A DNA stretch of 64,000 bases, taken from Agrobacterium tumefaciens. GTDB lineage: Bacteria; Pseudomonadota; Alphaproteobacteria; Rhizobiales; Rhizobiaceae. A program made the position numbers and the translations under genes. This document shows positions 33,466 to 41,168 of the stretch, piece by piece. The notes under the pieces were generated by a model. The model was not told the origin of the DNA. It saw nothing but the letters and a program-made list of their open reading frames with translations, and searched no databases. The first letter of the stretch is position 1. Each line of letters starts with the position of its first letter. The stretch is taken from positions 186,001 through 250,000 of the forward strand of contig NZ_CP115842.1 of NCBI RefSeq assembly GCF_013318015.2, read 5' to 3'.

Positions 33466-34755
33466 TCAGGCCGCGATGAACTCGTTCCAGCGACGAACCA
33501 TGTAGCGGTCCTCGTCCATGACGGAGTTCCAGCAGGCGACCTTGCCCATGCGCTCCTGGAACGAACCGCCGTCGCGCACTGCACCGGCCTTTTCCATGAC
33601 CTTGCCATCAGGCGCGATGATATCGCCCTGCGCGGGCTTGCCTTCGACCCAGTAGCCCCACTCGTCGGCCGACATATGTTCCTTGGCCGTATCCATGGCG
33701 GCGGAGTAATAGCCCTGACGATTGAGGTAGGCGCCGACCCAGCCGGAGGTGTACCAGTTGATATACTCATAGGCCGCATCCAGCTTGGCACCGGAGAGGT
33801 GCTTGGCAAGGCCAAGGCCGCCACCCCACGAGCGATAGCCTTCCTTGAGCGGCTGATATTTGCAGGCGATGCCCTTGGAGCGAACCGCGGCGACGGCGGG
33901 CGACCACATGGACTGGATCACGACTTCACCCGACGCCATGAGGTTGACGCTTTCATCGAAGCTCTTCCAGAAAGCGCGGAACTGCCCGTCCTTCTTGGCC
34001 TTGATGAGGAAGTCGATGGTCTTGTCGATCTCCTCCTTCGTCATGTTGCCCTTGTCGGCATATTTGATGTTGCCCATGGCTTCCATGATCATCGCCGCAT
34101 CCATGATGCCGATGGAGGGGATGTTGAGGATAGAAGCCTTGCCCTTGAACTTGGGGTCCATGATATCGGCCCAGCTGGTGATATCGCGGCCGACGAGATC
34201 GGGGCGAATGCCGAGCGTATCGGCATTGTAGATGGTCGGAACCATGGTGAAATAATCGGTTTCGCTTTTCGCAAACTTCTTGTCGCCGGGCTTTTCGACG
34301 AAACCGACCGTGTGCGGGGCGGTACCCTGGGCCACGACGCTACCGGGCGTCAGCTTGCCGTTTTTAAACAGCGGAACGATCTTGTCGTAATATTTCAGCT
34401 TCTTGATTTCCATCGGCTGAATGACACCCGCCGGGTAGACCTTCTTCAGGATCCAGTATTCGATATCGGCGATATCGTAGGAGTTCGGCTGGGTCACGGC
34501 GCGCTGCGCGGCCGCATCCGAATCCGTCGCCGTCATCTCCAGTGTGATACCGAGATCAGCCTTGCACTTTTCGGCAATCGCATTGAGGTTCGAAACACCC
34601 GTGCCGAACTGGCGGATCGTGATCGGGTTCTGCGCCCATATGGTGGGGAAACCGGTGACAAGGCCGGAGCCGATGGCCGCGCCTGTTGCGGCGGCACCTG
34701 CTTTAAGAAGGCCGCGGCGGGACAGGCCCTTGTTGCTGTTGGAGTTGTCGGTCAT
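33466..34755 (-). CDS. Polyamine-type ABC transporter substrate-binding protein (PotD/SBP_bac_8-like), Tat signal
   Basis: A 429-residue periplasmic binding protein with a twin-arginine signal, SRRGLLKAGAAATGAAIGSG, cut near IWAQ at about residue 42. The fold pattern and the downstream neighbours place it in the polyamine/iron (PotD-like) binding-protein group. Segments such as DIADIEYWILKKVYPAG and SMWSPAVAAVRSKGI belong to the ligand-cleft region, but the usual PotD acidic polyamine ligands cannot be confirmed by eye. The gene follows the ATPase gene by 30 bases. Confidence 0.88.
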   Translation of the reverse strand: MTDNSNSNKGLSRRGLLKAGAAATGAAIGSGLVTGFPTIWAQNPITIRQFGTGVSNLNAIAEKCKADLGITLEMTATDSDAAAQRAVTQPNSYDIADIEYWILKKVYPAGVIQPMEIKKLKYYDKIVPLFKNGKLTPGSVVAQGTAPHTVGFVEKPGDKKFAKSETDYFTMVPTIYNADTLGIRPDLVGRDITSWADIMDPKFKGKASILNIPSIGIMDAAMIMEAMGNIKYADKGNMTKEEIDKTIDFLIKAKKDGQFRAFWKSFDESVNLMASGEVVIQSMWSPAVAAVRSKGIACKYQPLKEGYRSWGGGLGLAKHLSGAKLDAAYEYINWYTSGWVGAYLNRQGYYSAAMDTAKEHMSADEWGYWVEGKPAQGDIIAPDGKVMEKAGAVRDGGSFQERMGKVACWNSVMDEDRYMVRRWNEFIAA

Positions 34756-34785
34756 TTCAAAGTTCTCCTCTGGTTATTTTTGGGG

Positions 34786-35871
34786 TCACTTCTCTACCCG
34801 GCCGAGCACGATGGCATCGGCCGCATTCCATGAAAGCGGTATGGCGTCGCCGGTCTTTACCGGCTTTTCGAAGAAGGCGACGTCGCTGAGGATGGCGTTG
34901 AAATCCTCAATGCCCGCGCCGGTCACGGCGATCTTCACGCTTGCACCGCGATACTCGACATTCGAAACGATGCCGGTAAAACCGAAACCGGGTTGATCCG
35001 CCTCGCCGACGCGCACACGGTCGGTACGAACGGCGATATCGACCGCGCCGTCATCCGGGGCAACGCCGCCTGCCGTGAAGGTGCCGCCGCCCGCAACCTC
35101 CAGCGTGACGAGATCGCCGTTCTTTTCCTTGAACCGGCCGGAAATGACATTGTGATCGCCCATGAAGCGGGCGACGAAAGCGGTGGCCGGGCGCTCAAAC
35201 AGCTCGCGCGGCGTCGCTGCCTGCTCGATGCGGCCATCATTCATGACGACGATGACGTCGGCCAGCGCCATTGCCTCTTCCTGACTGTGTGTGACGTGAA
35301 CAAAGGTGATGCCGAGCGAGGTTTGCAGCTTCTTCAGCTCGGCCCGCATACGGATCTTGAGGAAAGGATCGAGTGCCGAAAGCGGCTCATCCAGCAGCAA
35401 CGCCTCGGGGTCGGTGATAAGCGCGCGAGCCAACGCCACGCGCTGCTGCTGCCCGCCGGAAAGCTGGGCCGGGCGCCGGGTGGCATAGGGTTCGAGCTGC
35501 ATCAGCCGCAGCATCTCCAGCGCCTTGGCGCGGCGCGCTTCCTTGTCCACCCCCTTCATCTTGAGGCTGAAGGCAACGTTGTCGACAAGATCGAGATGCG
35601 GAAACAGCGCATAGGACTGGAACATCATTGCCGTGCCGCGTTTGGCGGGCGGCAGATCGGTGACGACCACATTACCAAGCCTGACATCGCCGCTTGAAAT
35701 GCTTTCGTGGCCGGCGATCATTCGCAGTGTCGAGGTCTTGCCGCAGCCCGAAGGACCAAGCAGGCAGCAGTAACTTCCTGCCGGTATCTTGAGGCTTATG
35801 GCATGCACCGCGGTGGTGTTGCCATAAATCTTGGAAACGGAAGCGATGTCGATTGCTGCGGCTTTGCTCAT
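34786..35871 (-). CDS. ABC transporter ATP-binding protein, PotA type
   Basis: A 361-residue ATPase. Walker A GPSGCGKTST, Q-loop FQSYALFPH, signature LSGGQQQR, Walker B ALLLDEPLSALD and the switch His (VTHSQEEA) are all intact. The C-terminal part (about residues 240-361) is the TOBE regulatory domain found in PotA/FbpC/MalK ATPases. It is first in the operon: ATPase, binding protein, two permeases, racemase. The ATG at 35871 has AGGAG seven bases upstream. Confidence 0.92.
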   Translation of the reverse strand: MSKAAAIDIASVSKIYGNTTAVHAISLKIPAGSYCCLLGPSGCGKTSTLRMIAGHESISSGDVRLGNVVVTDLPPAKRGTAMMFQSYALFPHLDLVDNVAFSLKMKGVDKEARRAKALEMLRLMQLEPYATRRPAQLSGGQQQRVALARALITDPEALLLDEPLSALDPFLKIRMRAELKKLQTSLGITFVHVTHSQEEAMALADVIVVMNDGRIEQAATPRELFERPATAFVARFMGDHNVISGRFKEKNGDLVTLEVAGGGTFTAGGVAPDDGAVDIAVRTDRVRVGEADQPGFGFTGIVSNVEYRGASVKIAVTGAGIEDFNAILSDVAFFEKPVKTGDAIPLSWNAADAIVLGRVEK

Positions 35872-35877
35872 GAACAC

Positions 35878-36142
35878 TCTCCTGCGACGTCTTTGTCATG
35901 CAGGAGCCGTGCCAATCGGCTTTGCCATTGATATAAAAAGTGAATTTCGATGTGCCCACCGGTCCCGTCACCGGCCTGCTCAAATTTACATCGATTGTTT
36001 TCGATTTGGTGCGGAAATTGTATGCGATCTGAGCGACCGACAGCGAAACATGAAATCGGGAAAAGAGTGCCATCGAAACGAACTGGCTGACACCACTGGA
36101 ATGGCGGACATTTTCCCGGCAAACACAACATAAATGCTACTG
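35878..36142. other. Non-coding promoter region of the PotA-type operon
   Basis: About 265 bases between the ATPase leader and the terminator of the amino acid operon. No credible gene. It should hold the promoter of the minus-strand polyamine-type operon; AT-rich segments occur at 35925-36010, but I could not pick a convincing -35/-10 pair. Confidence 0.45.
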
Positions 36143-36176
36143 CCGACGCACGCACCGCTCCGGTCGCGTGCGTCGG
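36143..36176 (-). terminator. Terminator of the amino acid ABC operon
   Basis: Perfect 11-bp arms CCGACGCACGC (36143-36153) and GCGTGCGTCGG (36166-36176) with a 12-base loop, nine bases after the ATPase stop. The tail on the minus strand is only moderately T-rich. Confidence 0.65.
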
Positions 36177-36184
36177 TACTTTGC

Positions 36185-36910
36185 TTAGATCATGCCAAGG
36201 AACTGCTTGAGTTCCGGCGTCTGGGGATTGGCAAAAACATCTTCCGGCGGCCCGATCTCGTGCACGCGGCCCTGATGCATGAAAACAACGCGCGAGCAGA
36301 CGTCGCGGGCAAACTTCATTTCATGCGTCACCATCAGCAGCGTCATGCCTTCCTTTGCCAGTTCGCGCACGACGGCCAGCACCTCAGACACGAGTTCGGG
36401 GTCGAGCGCCGAGGTAATTTCGTCACAGAGAAGGGCGATAGGCTGCATGGCAAGGGCGCGGGCAATCGCCACGCGCTGCTGCTGGCCGCCGGACAGTTCA
36501 TCCGGATAGGCATCGAACTTGTGCGCCAGCCCGACACGCTCCAGCATCCTGCGCGCCGTCACCTCGGCCTCCGGCTTGGTGACCTTTTTCACCACCATCT
36601 GCGAAAGCATGACATTGCCGCCGGCCGTCAGATGCGGAAAGAGATTGAATTGCTGGAAGATCATGCCGACCTTCAGCCGCAATGCCTTCAGATGCAGCTC
36701 ATCGTCCAGCAACTGCGCACCTGCCACCTGGATCGAGCCGGCGCTGATCGTCTCCAGTCCGTTGATGCAGCGAAGCAGCGTCGATTTTCCGGAGCCGCTT
36801 TTGCCGATGATGGCGATCACCTCGCCGGGTTCGACATCCAGATTTATGCCCTTCAGCACCTCATTGTCGCCAAAGCTCTTGTGGACTTCAGTGATTTCGA
36901 TGAGCGACAT
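36185..36910 (-). CDS. Polar amino acid ABC transporter ATP-binding protein (GlnQ/HisP type)
   Basis: A 241-residue ATPase of the amino acid importer family. Walker A GKSGSGKST, Q-loop FQQFNLFPH, signature LSGGQQQR, Walker B LLCDEITSALDPE and switch histidine VTHEMKFARDV are all in place. The short length without a C-terminal domain is normal for GlnQ-type proteins. The start overlaps the end of the upstream permease gene by 23 bases, so the genes are translationally coupled. It is the last gene of the operon and is followed by a stem-loop terminator. Confidence 0.93.
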   Translation of the reverse strand: MSLIEITEVHKSFGDNEVLKGINLDVEPGEVIAIIGKSGSGKSTLLRCINGLETISAGSIQVAGAQLLDDELHLKALRLKVGMIFQQFNLFPHLTAGGNVMLSQMVVKKVTKPEAEVTARRMLERVGLAHKFDAYPDELSGGQQQRVAIARALAMQPIALLCDEITSALDPELVSEVLAVVRELAKEGMTLLMVTHEMKFARDVCSRVVFMHQGRVHEIGPPEDVFANPQTPELKQFLGMI

Positions 36911-37547
36911 TGAGCTTCCTTTCTAGGAACTGGCTGGATTTCGACAGCGGCCAGCAGAGGGCGAAATAGATGAGAGCAACCAGCCCATAGACGGTGAAGG
37001 GCTGGAAGGTGGCATTGGTGACGATCGTGCCGGCCTTGGACAGTTCAACGAAACCGATGATGGAGGTGAGTGCTGTGCCCTTGACGACCTGTACGGAAAA
37101 ACCGACCGTTGGCGGAATGGCGATCTTCAGCGCCTGCGGCAGGATGACGTAGCGCATCTGTTGCAGGCGGCCCATGGCAAGGCTGGCGGACGCCTCCCAC
37201 TGGCCCTTCGCAATCGCCTCAACGCAGCCACGCCAGATTTCCGCAAGGAAGGCAGCGGTCCAGAGGATAAGCGCCACGCCAGCCGCAAGCCAGGCCGGAA
37301 CATCGACCCCGAGGAGACCGAGGCCGAAAAAAGCGATGAAAAGCTGCATCAGCAGCGGGGTGCCCTGAAAGACTTCGATATAGATGCGGGCAGCGCGGTT
37401 CAAAGCCCGGCGCGGGCTGATGCGCAACCACAAAAGCACGATGCCCACCATACCGCCGCCGATGAAGGAAACGAGCGATAGCAACAGCGTCCAGCGGGTG
37501 GAGAGCAGCAGGTTGCGCAGAATGTCCCAAAAGGTGAATTCAGTCAT
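36888..37547 (-). CDS. Polar amino acid ABC transporter permease
   Basis: A 219-residue His/Glu/Gln/Arg-family permease (start MTEFTFWDILRNLLLSTRWT). The family block YIEVFQGTPLLMQLFIAFFG after helix 2 and the EAA loop WEASASLAMGRLQQMRYVILP (named by its ASASLAMGR part) are clear. The frame is open far upstream, but the ATG at 37547 overlaps the preceding permease stop by four bases and begins with the family N-terminus. Works as a heterodimer with the product of 37544-38215. Confidence 0.92.
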   Translation of the reverse strand: MTEFTFWDILRNLLLSTRWTLLLSLVSFIGGGMVGIVLLWLRISPRRALNRAARIYIEVFQGTPLLMQLFIAFFGLGLLGVDVPAWLAAGVALILWTAAFLAEIWRGCVEAIAKGQWEASASLAMGRLQQMRYVILPQALKIAIPPTVGFSVQVVKGTALTSIIGFVELSKAGTIVTNATFQPFTVYGLVALIYFALCWPLSKSSQFLERKLNVAHRNH

Positions 37548-38215
37548 CGTGCCGCCCTCCTCGGGAAAAGAAAGCTGCCGAGCGCCAGCATGCCCTGCCG
37601 CAACAGGATGGCGAGCAGCAGGTAGATGACGGTTGACAGGATGTAGGCTTCGAAGGCGCGGAACGTGCGCGACTGGATGAAGTTCGCCGCAAAGGTCAGG
37701 TCTTCCACCGCAATCTGCGAAACGACGGCCGAGCCGAGCATGACGATCACCACTTGCGAAGAAAGCGCCGGCCAGATGCGTTGCAGCGAGGGTGTAAGCA
37801 CCACATGGCGAAACGTTTCGAAGCGCGTCATGGCAAGACTCGCACCCGCCTCGAACTGGCCCTTCGGCGTCGCCTGAATACCGGCGCGGATGATCTCGCA
37901 ACTATAGGCGCCCAGATTGACGATCATCGCCAGATTGGCCGCGGTCAGCTCTGTAAGCTTGAAACCAAGCGATGGCAGGCCAAAGAAGATGAAAAACAAC
38001 TGGATCAGAAAAGGCGTATTGCGGATGAGCTCCACATAGGTGCCGACGATGGGCTTCAACCATAAAGGTCCGAGCGCCCGGGCCCATGCGCAGGCGATGC
38101 CAAGTGAAACGCCGACCACGCCGCCGACCAGCGTGAGTTGGCTGGTAATGGCGATGCCTTTGGCAATTTGTGGCCAATATTCGCCAAGCCACAGGAAATC
38201 AAATTGATAGCTCAA
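37544..38215 (-). CDS. Polar amino acid ABC transporter permease
   Basis: A 223-residue partner permease with the family motif ELIRNTPFLIQLFFIFFGLP and the EAA loop FEAGASLAMTRFETFRHVVL (landmark GASLAMTRFE). Four to five membrane helices are predicted. It begins 72 bases after the binding-protein gene; the gap holds a perfect stem-loop. Confidence 0.92.
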   Translation of the reverse strand: MSYQFDFLWLGEYWPQIAKGIAITSQLTLVGGVVGVSLGIACAWARALGPLWLKPIVGTYVELIRNTPFLIQLFFIFFGLPSLGFKLTELTAANLAMIVNLGAYSCEIIRAGIQATPKGQFEAGASLAMTRFETFRHVVLTPSLQRIWPALSSQVVIVMLGSAVVSQIAVEDLTFAANFIQSRTFRAFEAYILSTVIYLLLAILLRQGMLALGSFLFPRRAAR

Positions 38216-38247
38216 GAAACAGTCCCCTTGCGCCGGTGGAGAAAGGC

Positions 38248-38272
38248 GTCATCCCGGCGGATCCGGGATGAC
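38248..38272 (-). promoter_or_regulatory. Stem-loop between binding-protein and permease genes
   Basis: Perfect 10-bp arms GTCATCCCGG/CCGGGATGAC with a five-base loop, 15 bases after the binding-protein stop. No T-run, so partial attenuation or 3'-end protection is more likely than full termination. Confidence 0.65.
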
Positions 38273-38287
38273 CATGGCAGACGATGA

Positions 38288-39073
38288 TCAAAGGTCTTTC
38301 GGCAGATCCTGGCCAAGCCACTTGGTGGCGATCGCATTCAGCGAGCCGTCGGCCTTGGCCGCAGCTACGGTGGCGTTAACCTTTTCCAATAAGGCCGGCT
38401 CGTTCTTGTTGAGGCCGATGTAGCAGGGAGAGTTCTTGATGAGGAACTTCAATTCTGGACGCTTCGGGGGGTTCTTGGCGAGGATGGCGGCTGCAACCAC
38501 GTTGCCGGTCGCGACAACTTCCACCTGGCCCGAAAGGAAGGCCGAGATGGTGCCGTTATTGTCCTCGTAACGCTTGATGGTGGCGTCCGAAGGCGCGACC
38601 TTCGTCAGTTCCAGGTCCTCGACGGCACCGCGCGTGACGGCGATGGTCTTGCCCTTAAGGTCTTCGGCCTTGGAGATCGCGACGTCGGCCGGGCCGAAAA
38701 CGCCGTTGAAGAAAGGCGCGTAAGCATCAGAGAAATCAATAACTTTTTCACGATCTGCATTCTTGCCGAGGCTGGAGATAACGAGATCGACCTTGTTGGT
38801 CTGGAGATAGGGAACACGGTTGGCACTGGTGACCGGGACGAGTTCCACCTTCACGCCCAGCTTGTCGGCGATCATCTTGGCCATGTCGATGTCGTAGCCC
38901 TGCGGGGTCATATCAGCAGCAACGCTGCCGAAGGGCGGGAAATCCTGCGGTACGGCCACACGCAGCGTGCCGCGTGCGGTGATGTCGGCAAGGGCATCCG
39001 CCTTGGCGGGCGCGGAAAGACCAAAGGCGGCAGCCATGGCGGCGGCAGCGATGAGGGTCCGTCTGAAGATCAT
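38288..39073 (-). CDS. Polar amino acid ABC transporter substrate-binding protein (SBP family 3)
   Basis: A 261-residue periplasmic binding protein with a Sec signal (MIFRRTLIAAAAMAAAFGLS, cut near AKA at about residue 25). Family 3 landmarks: GTLRVAVPQDFPPFGS, then PQGYDIDMAKMIADKLG (the G-x-D-x-D-x-A signature), then DFSDAYAPFFNGVFGP and KGKTIAVTRGAVEDLEL. The ligand should be a polar amino acid or derivative. Its ATG overlaps the stop of the GntR regulator gene by four bases, so regulator and transporter are in one operon. Confidence 0.92.
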   Translation of the reverse strand: MIFRRTLIAAAAMAAAFGLSAPAKADALADITARGTLRVAVPQDFPPFGSVAADMTPQGYDIDMAKMIADKLGVKVELVPVTSANRVPYLQTNKVDLVISSLGKNADREKVIDFSDAYAPFFNGVFGPADVAISKAEDLKGKTIAVTRGAVEDLELTKVAPSDATIKRYEDNNGTISAFLSGQVEVVATGNVVAAAILAKNPPKRPELKFLIKNSPCYIGLNKNEPALLEKVNATVAAAKADGSLNAIATKWLGQDLPKDL

Positions 39074-39822
39074 ATGTCATTCTCCTTGTGTTGATTGTGT
39101 TGCATGTGAATTTTATCCGGATCGCCGCCATTCATTTCCGGTAGGGCGAGCGACCGGCGAAGGCCGGCGAGAGGATCGGGGCGTCGTGTGAGGTCGAGGC
39201 CGGTTTCCACCTCGTCCAGATGCTCGATGGAAAGCTCCGCCGCCCTCACGAAATCGCCCGCAGCCATCGCGTCGAAGATACGGCAATGCCCCTCATGGGA
39301 CTGGAGGGCATGAAACTCCGACTGGTAGAGCATGGAGATCAGAATTGTCCGGGCGGTCAGATCGCGTAGCAGCTCGATGAGCACGGCATTGCCGCAAAGC
39401 TCGGCGATGCGGATATGAAAATCGCCCATGAGGCAGGTAAGGCGCTGGCGGTCACCTGCGGCTATTGCGACTTTCTCTTCCTCAAGATGCGCGACGAGGA
39501 CCTTGCGCCCCTCCTCCGACAGCATCCGCATGCTGCGAAGCAATCCGGATTCGATAATCCGCCGCGCCTCATAGATGGTCATCGCCTCCTCGGCGGAGGG
39601 CTCGACGACGAACCACCCCCGCCGCGCGCTGACATGGACGATGCCACGTGTTTCCAGCCGCATCATCGCCTCCCGTACCCGCGTACGTGAAACGGAGAAG
39701 AGTCCAGCCAGCTGATTTTCGCTGAGCCGCGTGCCCGGCCGGATGCGCGCTGAAAGAATGCCGGAAACGATGGCTTCTTCGATGTTTATCTGACGGTCCT
39801 GCTTGGTATGTAAATCTTGCAT
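39070..39822 (-). CDS. GntR-family regulator (FadR/FCD type) of the amino acid operon
   Basis: A 250-residue GntR regulator. The helix-turn-helix (about residues 10-75) contains RPGTRLSENQLAGLFSVSRT and REAMMRLETRGIV; the FCD ligand domain (about 85-215) shows the metal-binding pattern with IYEARRIIESGLL, GDFHIRIAELCGNAVL and HEGHCRIFDAM. As first gene of the operon it probably represses itself and the transporter. The ATG at 39822 is given; there is no convincing ribosome binding site, and a palindrome covers the start region. Beyond the FCD domain there is a polar tail ending MQHNQHKENDI. Confidence 0.88.
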   Translation of the reverse strand: MQDLHTKQDRQINIEEAIVSGILSARIRPGTRLSENQLAGLFSVSRTRVREAMMRLETRGIVHVSARRGWFVVEPSAEEAMTIYEARRIIESGLLRSMRMLSEEGRKVLVAHLEEEKVAIAAGDRQRLTCLMGDFHIRIAELCGNAVLIELLRDLTARTILISMLYQSEFHALQSHEGHCRIFDAMAAGDFVRAAELSIEHLDEVETGLDLTRRPDPLAGLRRSLALPEMNGGDPDKIHMQHNQHKENDI

Positions 39823-39827
39823 ACAAG
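39816..39827. promoter_or_regulatory. Candidate GntR operator over the start codon
   Basis: CTTGCATACAAG, an imperfect palindrome close to the TTGTATACAA-like sites of FadR-type regulators. A second element GTATG at 39806-39810 is inverted relative to CATAC at 39820-39824. It covers the ATG at 39822, so binding would block initiation. Confidence 0.45.
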
Positions 39828-39988
39828 ACTGAAAGCAAGGCCCGTGCCAGAACCGATATTGTTTTAAAATCAAAATGCAGCGAAAAAGCTCGCGCCTACC
39901 CGCTCAAATTTTGAGCAAGAAAATCGACAAACATCAAAAAAAACGCAGAGCTGTGCAAACTTGACGGTACGGCCGTCGCGGTTTCGTT

Positions 39989-40969
39989 CTAACCGGCTTT
40001 GAACCGGTCGAATGCCGTCAGATACTTGACCGTGGGATCGGCGTCCCAGCGGTAAATTTCGGTTCGGAGGAAATGCAGCTCTTCTTCGAGCTTTTCCTCC
40101 GCCAGTTCCACCCACCAGGATTTCGGCCGGCCATCGGAACCATCAGACCAGCGATAGCCCCGCTTTTTCAGATGATCCTTCATGTCGAACGGGCTGTTCT
40201 CCGCGTAAATGCGAACCCGGGAGTGCTGGCTGGCTTCATGGAGTTCCATGAAGGGCGTCCCGCTTTGGCCGGCGCGTACCTGTTCCAGCACCTCCAACAG
40301 AGCGAAACAATCGTCGACTGCTCGGTGGCCGTCATGGAAATAGCCGGATTGCCCGATGAGGTAGGCGAGCTTGCTGCCCTCAAAACCCCGACCACTCCAG
40401 TCAACCTCAGAGACGGAGCAGGCCCAGGCCTTATTGCGGAAGATCGGCGAGAAGGCCTCGCAAAACGGACGATCGAAGCCGGCATTGTGGGCAATGATCA
40501 GATCAGCACCTTCAACCAGGGAGGTCAGCCGGTCGATGTCTATCGTTTGTCCGGCAACCATTTCATCGGTGATACCCGTCAGGCGCGTGATTTCTTCCGG
40601 AATGGAAGTGCCCGGCTGTCGCAGACCGCCATAGACCCCGGTGACATCGCCGATCGTGCCCTGATCGTCGAATGTGAAGGTAATGACGCCGATTTCGATG
40701 ATCTCGTCAGTTCGGTGGTTGAGGCCCGTGGTCTCGGTGTCGAGGATCACGCCCTGACGTGGAAACCCCGGTCGCGGCTGCTCGCATATCGCGCGCGCCT
40801 GCAACTTGCGCAGGACGCGGTAATTCCCTGTGGATTCGAGATGTGCGGCCAGAGCCTCATCTTCAGGAACCGATTTCAGCGTCGTTTCACGACCACCCGC
40901 TTTTCGCCCGCGCTCAGCCTGAGGAAGCCGCGCCGTCGCGGAAGCGAAAAAATCCAACTGGGAGGTCAT
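39989..40969 (-). CDS. DnaQ-like 3'-5' exonuclease
   Basis: A 326-residue protein with a DEDDh exonuclease domain at about residues 70-235. Exo I is D77-T-E-T-T-G, Exo II is HNAGFD with Asp166, and Exo III is H215RAVDD. This is the fold of the DNA polymerase III epsilon subunit, but the flanking parts (residues 1-70 and 235-326) are different, so it is a stand-alone exonuclease rather than DnaQ itself. The C-terminal part contains KKRGYRWSDGSDGRPKSWW, a segment that recurs in similar rhizobial proteins and may be a nucleic-acid-binding extension. It stands alone between a GntR operon and the monooxygenase operon. Confidence 0.88.
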   Translation of the reverse strand: MTSQLDFFASATARLPQAERGRKAGGRETTLKSVPEDEALAAHLESTGNYRVLRKLQARAICEQPRPGFPRQGVILDTETTGLNHRTDEIIEIGVITFTFDDQGTIGDVTGVYGGLRQPGTSIPEEITRLTGITDEMVAGQTIDIDRLTSLVEGADLIIAHNAGFDRPFCEAFSPIFRNKAWACSVSEVDWSGRGFEGSKLAYLIGQSGYFHDGHRAVDDCFALLEVLEQVRAGQSGTPFMELHEASQHSRVRIYAENSPFDMKDHLKKRGYRWSDGSDGRPKSWWVELAEEKLEEELHFLRTEIYRWDADPTVKYLTAFDRFKAG

Positions 40970-41104
40970 TGTTCTTCTGTCCGCTTTGACCGGAAATCGA
41001 TATTGAGTTTTCCAACATATGCGCAGAGGCTCACACTAACAACAGCGGTTGCCGTGATCCACAGAAACCGGGCGGCGTCCGTTTGGCATTGCCCGCATCG
41101 GATT

Positions 41105-41138
41105 CAGAAAGGGGGCGGAATGTTCCGCCCCCTTTCTG
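41105..41138 (-). terminator. Strong palindromic terminator after the flavin monooxygenase gene
   Basis: Sixteen-bp perfect arms CAGAAAGGGGGCGGAA (41105-41120) and TTCCGCCCCCTTTCTG (41123-41138), 30 bases after the stop. The palindrome is near-symmetrical and could stop transcription from both sides. Confidence 0.75.
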
Positions 41139-41168
41139 CATTACCGTTATCGATTGAAATACCCGTGG

